A DNA stretch of 64,000 nt from Bin87 sp034423595 (GTDB taxonomy: Bacteria > Chloroflexota > Dehalococcoidia > Lucifugimonadales > UBA3495): contig OZ242258.1 of assembly GCA_965207025.1 (NCBI GenBank), forward strand, positions 4,367,291 to 4,431,290. Reading direction: 5' to 3'. Positions 15,910 through 22,619 of this stretch are shown here, piece after piece (position 1 is the stretch's first letter; each line of letters begins with the position of its first letter). The notes under the pieces were generated by a model. It worked only from the letters and a program-made list of their open reading frames with translations. It made no database searches and had not been told where the DNA came from. Both the position numbers and the translations under genes were made by a program.

Positions 15910-16176
15910 TGTTCGCCGCTCTCACCGGAATGACGCTCGTCCGGGTGTTGGACGCGGGCTTGCCCGGCGAACGTCTGGCATAGGGTCAGTGTGAGCGATG
16001 GGGAAATCCGGCGTTATCCCTCGAAAGGGATTTCATCCGTGAAGTTTTCATGTGTGAAATGTCGTTTAGCCTGGACAGGGCGATAGGGATAGGCGCAGTT
16101 ATTTGGGTAGTGGGCGGTTGGAGAGGGGACTGATGACGCGAACTCGGCAGGGTCGGGGCCAATGGAACAGAATGGC
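15910..16176. other. Non-coding leader between small regulators and the recombinase
   Basis: No convincing gene is visible. The interval contains the palindromic leader described at 16014-16059 and is otherwise ordinary high-GC sequence. Transcription of the small gene and recombinase probably starts here. Confidence 0.5.
16014..16059 (-). promoter_or_regulatory. Palindromic leader shared with the transfer operon (copy 1)
   Basis: ATCCCT (16016-16021) and AGGGAT (16026-16031) form an inverted repeat around CGAA. It is followed by two TTTCA-N4-TGAA(A) palindromes at 16031-16043 and 16046-16059, 15 bp apart. The first 23 bp match the site at 31691-31713 with one difference. Both sites stand upstream of minus-strand genes, here the small gene and recombinase. 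Operators for one of the XRE regulators, or a conserved RNA leader, are the likely explanations. Confidence 0.6.
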
Positions 16177-16443
16177 CTAATCGCGGGGCCGCGCCCTGGC
16201 GGCGGGGAGCAGGTGGCCCAGGCCCATACCGTCGGCCAGATCCTGGAGGGCCAGGAGGTGGCGCATGTTGGGCTGTACCCCCTGCTTGCGCCAGCGCCAC
16301 AGGTTGAGGACGCTGGTGCCCAAAAGCCGGGCGATCTCGGCCCAGGGCAGGCCGGAGGCTTCCTTGAAGGCCTCCAGACCCTGGGCAAAGTCGCCGGTGA
16401 GAACGTAGACGGTCTTCTGGCCGCGGACGCGCTTTCTAGACAT
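16177..16443 (-). CDS. XRE-type helix-turn-helix protein
   Basis: An 88-residue protein. The helix-turn-helix lies at residues ~24-60: LEAFKEASGLPWAEIARLLGTSVLNLWRWRKQGVQPN, with the recognition helix SVLNLWRWR. It is a single-domain DNA-binding protein of the Cro/CI-like superfamily; the charged tail PAARARPRD is short. It overlaps the end of the upstream XRE gene by 8 bp, and the three XRE genes on this strand form a compact operon driven from the divergent promoter region at 17.1 kb. Confidence 0.75.
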   Translation of the reverse strand: MSRKRVRGQKTVYVLTGDFAQGLEAFKEASGLPWAEIARLLGTSVLNLWRWRKQGVQPNMRHLLALQDLADGMGLGHLLPAARARPRD

Positions 16444-16771
16444 GGATTCCCTCCTTCCCGAGAGGAACCGGAAGGTCCTCGCCCATCAGGATGTCCAGTC
16501 CGCCCGGAATCCGGGCCGCCAGCAGGACCAGGGAGTGGTAGGCGCCGCCGCAGGGTTCGGTGCCGTTCTGCCAGCGCAGGACCTGCTTGAGTTCCACGCC
16601 CAGGGCCCAGGCGAACTCCTCCCAGGTGAGGCCGCTGGCCTCCTTGAGGCGGACCAGGCGCAGGGGGAAGTCCTCCGGCAGGTCCCCGCTGAGACAGGGC
16701 AAAAGCCTTCCGCCGATGGCCGGACCGCGGGCGTAGGCGGGCAGTCGCGGCGTTCTAATTGTCGTTGTCAT
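16436..16771 (-). CDS. XRE-type helix-turn-helix protein with N-terminal extension
   Basis: A 111-residue protein. After an N-terminal Pro/Arg-rich stretch, the helix-turn-helix at ~40-75 reads RLVRLKEASGLTWEEFAWALGVELKQVLRWQNGTEP. It has the same LKEASGL-W-E core as the next gene, so the two are distant paralogues. The C-terminal half (HSLVLLAARIPGGLDILMGEDL) resembles the helical end of small phage-like regulators. Start ATG at 16771 overlaps the end of the preceding XRE gene by 17 bp. Probably a repressor or accessory regulator of the element; target unknown. Confidence 0.7.
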   Translation of the reverse strand: MTTTIRTPRLPAYARGPAIGGRLLPCLSGDLPEDFPLRLVRLKEASGLTWEEFAWALGVELKQVLRWQNGTEPCGGAYHSLVLLAARIPGGLDILMGEDLPVPLGKEGIHV

Positions 16772-17000
16772 CGCTTTGCAACTCGAAGAGTTCGTCGAAG
16801 TCATGGACGTCCAGAGTCCGCTGGATTCTGCGCCGGATGCGCCCGGAGGGGGCGCGCTCCCGGTTCAGCAGGGTGGACAGATAGCCGGGGCTGATGCCGG
16901 CCTGGCGGGCCAGCCAGTTCTGGGAGCGGCCCAGCGTTTCCAGGCGGGCCCAGATGGCCTGGGTCTTGAGGCGGACGGTGAGGCGGTATCGGGGTTTCAT
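16755..17000 (-). CDS. XRE-type helix-turn-helix protein, first of three in tandem
   Basis: An 81-residue protein with basic N-terminus. The helix-turn-helix is at ~20-55: ARLETLGRSQNWLARQAGISPGYLSTLLNRERAPSGRIRRRIQRTL, a canonical XRE unit. The C-terminal end FDELFELQSDDNDN is acidic. It is the first gene after the divergent promoter region (promoter on the minus strand at 17065-17094), so it may be an autoregulator that binds the palindrome at 17078-17092. Confidence 0.78.
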   Translation of the reverse strand: MKPRYRLTVRLKTQAIWARLETLGRSQNWLARQAGISPGYLSTLLNRERAPSGRIRRRIQRTLDVHDFDELFELQSDDNDN

Positions 17001-17064
17001 GCGGTTGGTAGCCTCCGTTGGCAGCTCGTTGTTAAAGTCTTATCCTAAGCTATACTTATGATAT

Positions 17065-17112
17065 AGTGTAACCACGAGACAGTAGCACTGTCAAGAACTG
17101 GTGTTCTATAAT
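17065..17112. promoter_or_regulatory. Divergent promoter region with a 15-bp operator-like palindrome
   Basis: On the minus strand TTGACA (17094-17089) and TACACT (17070-17065) are 18 bp apart and face the XRE trio. On the plus strand TATAAT (17107-17112) faces the XRE-ImmA pair. The palindrome GACAGT-AGC-ACTGTC at 17078-17092 overlaps the minus-strand -35 and lies just upstream of the plus-strand -10. This is the classic place for a phage-type repressor to switch between two transcripts. Confidence 0.65.
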
Positions 17113-17165
17113 ACTAAGCAGCAATTATCCTCGCCCGTGAGCGCTGCCCAGGAGAACCGTCGCCC

Positions 17166-17534
17166 ATGACCGAAGACCGGGGCTACCCCTGGAGGAACAT
17201 CGGAGCCCGCATCAAGGAGGCCCGGGTCAAGGTTGGTCTGACCCAGAGGCGGTTGAGCGAGATTGTGGGGGTCAGTCCCCATGCCGTCTGGTCCTGGGAG
17301 GCGGGGAAGATGAAGCCCACCCCGGAGCACCTGCTGGAACTGGCCTACCGCTGCGAGACCAGCACCGACTGGCTCTTGGGCCGGGACGTGGTGGAGGCGG
17401 AGATACTGAAGGAGACGGACGCTTCCTTCCGCAACGCCATCCAGGGCCTGCGCATGGAGGACCTGGAGTCCATCATGGAGTTCATCCGCTTTGTGCGCGA
17501 GCAGCGGCGAAGGAAGGAGCGGGAGGAACGATGA
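17166..17534 (+). CDS. XRE family transcriptional regulator (CI-like, paired with ImmA-like gene)
   Basis: A 122-residue protein with an N-terminal helix-turn-helix at residues ~12-66: IGARIKEARVKVGLTQRRLSEIVGVSPHAVWSWEAGKMKPTPEHL, continuing ELAYRCETSTDWLLGRD, the hallmark of Cro/CI repressors. The C-terminal helices (ASFRNAIQGLRMEDLESIMEFIRFV) probably dimerise. The stop overlaps the start of the next gene (ATGA). In ICEBs1-like elements such a repressor is destroyed by its ImmA partner when DNA damage or quorum signals occur; the same logic is likely here. Confidence 0.85.
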   Translation: MTEDRGYPWRNIGARIKEARVKVGLTQRRLSEIVGVSPHAVWSWEAGKMKPTPEHLLELAYRCETSTDWLLGRDVVEAEILKETDASFRNAIQGLRMEDLESIMEFIRFVREQRRRKEREER

Positions 17535-17959
17535 ACCTGGCGCAGCGGAAGGCCGTGGAACTGAGGAGACGGCTGGGGCTGCGGGGACGGGTGGAAGCGG
17601 AGGAGGTGGCCAGCATTTTGGGGCTGGAGGTGCAGCCCTGGCCGCTGGAGGTGCAGGAAGAGATGCTGCTGGGCCGGTACATTGGCGTGGCCGAGCGGCT
17701 GGACCACCGGCGGCGGCGTTGGGTGATCGCCCACGCCATCGGCCACAGCCTGTTGCACCCCGGCAACCACCTGTGGATCCGGGACCACACCAGCATGGGA
17801 GGCCGCTACGAGCGGGAGGCGGAGGACTTCGCCCTGGCCCTGCTGGTGGACGAACGGGAGGCCCGGGAGATGGGCCTCAGGGAGCTGTGGGAGGTGGCGG
17901 AACATTTCGGGGTCCCGCAGGAGTTGGTGGTGTTCCAGCCGACCCTGGTCATGGAGTGA
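17531..17959 (+). CDS. ImmA/IrrE-like metallopeptidase with altered HExxH motif
   Basis: A 142-residue protein of the ImmA/IrrE family (PF06114 type). The zinc helix reads WVIAHAIGHSLLHPGN, and the downstream EREAEDFALALLV supplies the third ligand glutamate. In active members the first motif is HExxH; here it is HAIGH, so the general-base glutamate is alanine (about residue 63). Family knowledge: ImmA cleaves the phage-type repressor encoded beside it. With the Glu missing, it may be inactive, use another base, or act as a non-proteolytic anti-repressor. It overlaps the repressor gene by 4 bp. Confidence 0.82.
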   Translation: MNLAQRKAVELRRRLGLRGRVEAEEVASILGLEVQPWPLEVQEEMLLGRYIGVAERLDHRRRRWVIAHAIGHSLLHPGNHLWIRDHTSMGGRYEREAEDFALALLVDEREAREMGLRELWEVAEHFGVPQELVVFQPTLVME

Positions 17960-18033
17960 ATCCCGTCCCGGACCAGGGACCTGCCCGTGCCTGCGGCCCA
18001 CGAGACCCGGGAGATGATGGGAAAGGATAAGGG

Positions 18034-18357
18034 ATGGAAGATATGGAGAGGCTGGAGCAGTCGTTGGCCGAACGGGACGGGGAGATGTTGGAGAATCTCC
18101 GTATGTGCTTCACACGCGCGCCGGGAACACCCAGTTCGTGGGAGGAGTTGCCCGAAGCAGACAAGGCATCCATCCGGAGATTTTACTGGAAGAGCATGGG
18201 GGTTGAAATTGACGGGGGACAGGGAGTGCTGCCGGTATCCAGAGTCCTGCATACTCACCGCTCTGGTATCCGCCAGAATTGGCAATTCATCCCCTGTTCC
18301 AGGGGCCGCTCGGTGCCATGCTCTACTCTAATGGCGCCGCGTACCTTGTGCTGGTAA
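18034..18357 (+). CDS. Hypothetical small protein
   Basis: A 107-residue frame starting MEDMERLEQSLAERDGEMLENL. The first ~75 residues (SWEELPEADKASIRRFYWKSMGVEI) look like a real helical protein; the remaining part is Ser/Arg/Cys-rich and less protein-like. A possible AAGG ribosome binding site precedes the ATG. It follows the ImmA-like gene by 74 bp. No family recognised. A shorter original C-terminus lost by rearrangement next to the restriction-modification island is possible. Confidence 0.45.
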   Translation: MEDMERLEQSLAERDGEMLENLRMCFTRAPGTPSSWEELPEADKASIRRFYWKSMGVEIDGGQGVLPVSRVLHTHRSGIRQNWQFIPCSRGRSVPCSTLMAPRTLCW

Positions 18358-18538
18358 TATGGAGCGTGACGTACCGCACCCCGACTCTGGCACGCCACTT
18401 AAGTATACAGAACCAGTTCATTGGGTCAGGCGCGAACATTGAACGGGGGATCTGTGGGATTTTGAGCTCTGGAAGCGACGAGATGGCTAGAGAATGTCTG
18501 GCCTGCACCAACCCCTTACCTGGGAATAGCTCAAACAA

Positions 18539-19786
18539 ATGCTCATAAACGAGACATTCTCAACAACCTTCTTGGACCGAGAATCCGTTCCCCAGTGCGA
18601 TTTGGATATCGCCAACCGTGTGCGTACCAATTTGCTTCCATGGGTTGGGCAGTTCTCGCCACAGTTAGTCGAGGAATTGTTGGTAGCATATGGCCAGCGG
18701 GCGCGCGTGGTTATGGACCCCTTCGTAGGAAGCGGAACGTCGCTGGTAGAAGCTGCTCGGCTTGGCAAGGGGGCTTGGGGGAACGATATCAACCCTGCTG
18801 CTGCCATTCTGTCTCGGGTGTACAGGTTGGTCAATGTCGCTCCCGACGAGAGGGAAAAAGCATTAGCATCCCTGGAAAATCGCCTGACTGGGATTGTCGA
18901 GCCACCTGACGGGCCGCTTTTCTCTGGACTCGGTGCGGTCGGATCAGGGCAAGCTTCGCGGGAAACTACCCTCGTAAAAGTCTGGATGGATTCCGATACG
19001 GAGGTTTCCAAAATTCTTGCGGCGGCCCTTATTGTACTTTGCGACTTCTATCGAAACGATTTGAGCGCAGATAAGGTCCTCAAGAATTGGGAGCGTCTAG
19101 CTGAGACAGTCCGGTCGCTGCCGGAATCAAGTGAATCGGTCGAAGTCCACCAAGCGGATGCACGTAAGCTGCCCGCAAAATCTGATTCGGTTGATTTGGT
19201 ATTGACGTCACCTCCCTACATCAACGTCCACAATTATCATCAAAAGTTCCGTCGATCAGTCGAGGCTCTCGGTTGGAAGGTGTTGACAATTGCCCCTTCG
19301 GAAATCGGATCGAACCGTCAGAATCGGGGGAATCGATTTGTTACGGTTATCCAGTACGCGCTGGATATGGTTCTTGCAATACGTGAGATGGCGCGGGTCG
19401 CCAGACCCGACGCTCGGCTAATCCTCGTACTGGGACGGGAATCCACGGTACGTGGCGTCCCATTTTTCAATGGAGAACTCGTATCTGAATTGGCCGTACG
19501 AGGCGTCGGTCTGGAAAATGAGCGACGCCAGGAGCGTCAGTTCGTCAATCGGTATGGCAGTAAAATACGCGAGGACATACTGCATTTTCGCATCTCCTCC
19601 GATATACCCGACGAAGGGTTTGGCCTGGCGTCAGCGCGGGCTATCGCAGGTCAAACCCTATCAGCAACCCGTCATCTAACCGAAGCCGACGCTCGACGGG
19701 GTATTGATGACGCACTGGAGCGATTAGACTTGGTGGCTCCTTCGCCAATGTTATCTGACGGAGAACATTCTCAGGTTCTGTCATGA
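18539..19786 (+). CDS. DNA methyltransferase of the restriction-modification pair (N4-cytosine or N6-adenine type)
   Basis: A 415-residue methyltransferase. The S-adenosylmethionine motif MDPFVGSGTSLVEA is at residues 59-72, and the catalytic motif TSPPYINVHNYHQ at ~222-235. The TSPPY form is typical of N4-cytosine enzymes but also occurs in N6-adenine ones. Motif I precedes motif IV. The stop overlaps the start of the restriction endonuclease gene (ATGA). Its sequence is visibly less GC-rich than the flanking element genes, so it looks like a recently acquired cassette. It should protect the site recognised by the downstream endonuclease. Confidence 0.85.
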   Translation: MLINETFSTTFLDRESVPQCDLDIANRVRTNLLPWVGQFSPQLVEELLVAYGQRARVVMDPFVGSGTSLVEAARLGKGAWGNDINPAAAILSRVYRLVNVAPDEREKALASLENRLTGIVEPPDGPLFSGLGAVGSGQASRETTLVKVWMDSDTEVSKILAAALIVLCDFYRNDLSADKVLKNWERLAETVRSLPESSESVEVHQADARKLPAKSDSVDLVLTSPPYINVHNYHQKFRRSVEALGWKVLTIAPSEIGSNRQNRGNRFVTVIQYALDMVLAIREMARVARPDARLILVLGRESTVRGVPFFNGELVSELAVRGVGLENERRQERQFVNRYGSKIREDILHFRISSDIPDEGFGLASARAIAGQTLSATRHLTEADARRGIDDALERLDLVAPSPMLSDGEHSQVLS

Positions 19787-20703
19787 CCACGGTACTTCCT
19801 ACTCCCCACGTGGACAAACTCCAAGCCCTACTGGAGAACCGAAACCTGCCCGAGGCCGACAAGCCTCGGGTGCGTGAGGCGATCCAAAGGTACGGCGCCT
19901 GGGTTCGGGATGTCAGGGCGATCGAGGGCGATGGAGACGGCCTCGTTGATCCCTTGGTAGCTTCTCTCAACCGTTATCGGAAATGGATGGACCTCAACCT
20001 GATATTTGATAGTCCAGACAATTTCCTGCACCGGCAAAGGGGACAGTTGAAGCTCGACAACTCGGTCCTGGAGGAATTCTTGCCTTGGTTGGTCAGCAGG
20101 AGATTCACCGAACAATTGGCTGGTACCGGGTTGAGCCTGGGGCCGACAAATGCTTTTTCCCAACTCAGTTTCAACTCTGATCCGTTCAACCGGACGAACG
20201 GGGGCGGGATGACCATCCGGTCCAAGGACCATGATTTTGCGGTGGCGCTCCCCTTGTTCCTCAAGGCTTCCCACAACCGGGACTTCAGCGACTCGCAGCA
20301 GGCGAGGACCAATTTGGCCTACTTGGCCGTTGAACTCAAGACCAATCTTGATAAGACGATGTTTCAGGAAGCCAGTGCAACCGCCTATGACCTGAAGCTC
20401 GCCTTACCCAGTTCACGATACTTTCTGTTGTGCGAATGGCTGGATATGACTCCAATCAATACCGCTGTAACCGCCATCGAAGAGGTAATAGTTTTGCGTA
20501 AGGCAAAACGCATGTCGGCGAACGTGCGGCGTAATTTCGCCACGACCGGCGGAAGGGCACAAAACCGAGGCGCTTTCGAGCAACACTTGGACGACCATCC
20601 TTTCTCCCCAGACGCATTCAGGCGGTTCTTGGCACATGTGGAGCGACTATTCGTTGCCGGTGACGATAACGAACGACAAGCGCTGGAGCGAGGCTGGTTT
20701 TGA
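19783..20703 (+). CDS. Type II restriction endonuclease, Bpu10I family
   Basis: A 306-residue protein. The core YLAVELKTNLDKTMFQEA (residues ~180-198) followed by LKLALPSSRYFLLCEWLD and EEVIVLRKAKRMS matches the Bpu10I-type pattern (AIEIKTNLDKNM... then EVFILRKQKRG as I remember it). The ELK in the first motif is the second half of a PD-(D/E)XK site. Bpu10I cuts within CCTNAGC as a heterodimer; here a single subunit gene is present, so a palindromic recognition site would be expected. The specificity is not deduced. It overlaps the methyltransferase gene and shares its lower GC. Confidence 0.75.
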   Translation: MTTVLPTPHVDKLQALLENRNLPEADKPRVREAIQRYGAWVRDVRAIEGDGDGLVDPLVASLNRYRKWMDLNLIFDSPDNFLHRQRGQLKLDNSVLEEFLPWLVSRRFTEQLAGTGLSLGPTNAFSQLSFNSDPFNRTNGGGMTIRSKDHDFAVALPLFLKASHNRDFSDSQQARTNLAYLAVELKTNLDKTMFQEASATAYDLKLALPSSRYFLLCEWLDMTPINTAVTAIEEVIVLRKAKRMSANVRRNFATTGGRAQNRGAFEQHLDDHPFSPDAFRRFLAHVERLFVAGDDNERQALERGWF

Positions 20704-20963
20704 CCCTTACCATCCCATGTGCGAAAGGCGAATAAGGCGGCGTGCAGCCAGAGTAATCGGCGCTCAGGTTGGGAAGCCAAAACACAAAGGCAGGGCGGTT
20801 CATTCCGTCTGGCTTTGAGCGTTCTTCTCTCTTCATGCTGCGTCTTCATTCCCTGTGTCGCCGCTGAGGACCGCGTCTGGGGGTCCTGAGCTCAGGGTGT
20901 GACCCTCCGGCCGGGTGCAGTAGAAGATTCACATGGCGTCGCTACCTCCGGTGACTTGGGAAT
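20704..20963. other. Gap after the restriction-modification cassette
   Basis: No gene is visible in these 260 bp. They separate the plus-strand restriction endonuclease from the convergent minus-strand transfer operon. Composition shifts back from moderate to high GC in this stretch, which would be the edge of the cassette. Confidence 0.4.
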
Positions 20964-22619
20964 TCAGTTGGCGGGAAAGGCGTAGCCCGGTTGGTATCTC
21001 CCGGGTGCAAACCAGGCTGCCCCCAACGGTCCTTCATGCTGCAACAAGGCGCGGTGGGAGACGGCCAGGGGAATTTCCAGCCGCGTCCTGGCCAATTCCC
21101 TGGCGGCCAGGCCCAGGAAGTGGGTGGCGGCCAACTCGTCGTCGAAGACCACCAGGACGATGGGCTGTACGCCGTGGTCGTCCAGGGGGCGGGACGTGGA
21201 GTAATAGCGCAGGTAGGGGGCCAGGCGCTGGGCCATGGTGGCGGGTCGCACGGCGCGGCGCTCCCACTCCAGGAAGAAGGGCCACATCGTGGAGTTACGG
21301 CGCAGGATGCCGAAGGCGTCGGGGTTCACCGAGCGCAGCCCGCCCTGGTGGCGGAAGTAGCGTGAGGCCCGGGAGGGCGGGTCCAGCTGGGCGACCTCCC
21401 AGCCCAGGGAGCGGGCCTGCCGGGCCATAGCGGCGATGAAAGCGTGGACGGCGCCGGTGTGCTCGGCGTTGCGGAGCAATTGACGGCTGTTCCGGCCGGA
21501 GACGTTGCGCCATTCTTCAGGGGCATTCGAATTCACCGGGGCGACGCTCCAGCGCCCGCGCGCCGCGCCCACCGAGGCCCGGTCCCGGCGGGACAGCAGG
21601 GCCAGGCCCCGGTCGCTGAGGGCCAGCCGCCGTCCGCCAATTGAGACCCGCCGTACCAGCCCGACCTCCGTGGGAAAGGCCATGGTCTCGTATAGCCGGG
21701 ACCGGGAGACGCCCAGGAGCGATCTCAGGTGCTCCGGGGCGATCCCCGGCCAGTCGTGCAGCAGGTCCAGGAGTTGCTTGGCGGCGGGCTTCAGCAGGGC
21801 GGGCAGCAGCCAGTCGGGGGATTCCTTTCCCAGGCCATCAAGCTCGATGTCCTCCGGCAGGGCAATCCGCCGCAATTGGGCCTCAGCAGGCAGGCGCCCG
21901 CCCCGCTCGACATGGCCGGAGAGGACGCGGCGCAGGTTCAGGTAGGCGGCGACGGCGGGCAGGCTCCAGACGGGTTCCGACGGTCCGGCCAGCACGGCGT
22001 CCCCCTCCAGGGCTAGCAGGACCGGGGTCCGCCCGCCTTCCAGCAACCGGCGGGCGTGCCGGAGGCGCACCTGGTCGGGAGCGAGCAGCAACACGGCGCC
22101 GGGCAGGGGTCCCTCTCTCAGCCGCCACATTCGCTTGGCGAATCCGGTCCGGTCGGCGGTGCGGCCCAGGCGGACCAGGCCCAGGGTCCGGCCATCGGCC
22201 AGGGTCAGGGCGGCGTCCAAGGGGGCGGCCCGGTACCAGCGCAGGGCCAGCGGGCCGTTCTCGGCGGCGATGGCGGAGGCCAGCCGGTAGACGACGGCCA
22301 CGGCGTCCAGCCGCTCCAACAGGATGCGCCGCCACCGGGCGGAGACCGGGCGGCGGCGCAGCAGTTGGTCCAGGTCCACCCTTTCCAAGCTGGCAAGGAG
22401 ACGGATTCCGTGGGCAGTGAGGTGGAACCTCCGGGTTGTTCTCAGCAGGCCGGTGGCGTGGGGAACGGAGGCGGCCAGACCCCGGCGCTCCAGGGCGGCC
22501 ACGGCGTCGTAGGCGGAGCGGTCGGCCACGCCGGAGACGGCGGCCAGTTCCAGCCGGTCGATGAAGGGCATGGCCGCCAGCCGCCGCAGGGTCAGCAGGT
22601 CCCGTTCCGCGCCCCTCAC
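20964..22619 (-). CDS. Replication-relaxation family protein (relaxase-associated)
   Basis: A 551-residue protein. The N-terminal winged helix (RDLLTLRRLAAMPFIDRLELAAVSG, then YDAVAALERRGLA) and long Arg-rich middle fit the replication-relaxation family (PF13814 type) found in conjugative elements of Gram-positive and Chloroflexota lineages. A second winged-helix-like unit (LRSLLGVSRSRLYETMAF) is followed by the C-terminal domain with VHAFIAAMARQA, RYFRHQGGLRSVNPDAFGIL and the FFLEWERRAVRPATM core. No canonical HUH or MobL relaxase is seen in the window, so this may be the DNA-processing component. GTG start overlaps the stop of the coupling ATPase (GTGA), with GGAGGGG ahead. It is the last gene of the transfer operon. 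Confidence 0.75.
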   Translation of the reverse strand: MRGAERDLLTLRRLAAMPFIDRLELAAVSGVADRSAYDAVAALERRGLAASVPHATGLLRTTRRFHLTAHGIRLLASLERVDLDQLLRRRPVSARWRRILLERLDAVAVVYRLASAIAAENGPLALRWYRAAPLDAALTLADGRTLGLVRLGRTADRTGFAKRMWRLREGPLPGAVLLLAPDQVRLRHARRLLEGGRTPVLLALEGDAVLAGPSEPVWSLPAVAAYLNLRRVLSGHVERGGRLPAEAQLRRIALPEDIELDGLGKESPDWLLPALLKPAAKQLLDLLHDWPGIAPEHLRSLLGVSRSRLYETMAFPTEVGLVRRVSIGGRRLALSDRGLALLSRRDRASVGAARGRWSVAPVNSNAPEEWRNVSGRNSRQLLRNAEHTGAVHAFIAAMARQARSLGWEVAQLDPPSRASRYFRHQGGLRSVNPDAFGILRRNSTMWPFFLEWERRAVRPATMAQRLAPYLRYYSTSRPLDDHGVQPIVLVVFDDELAATHFLGLAARELARTRLEIPLAVSHRALLQHEGPLGAAWFAPGRYQPGYAFPAN

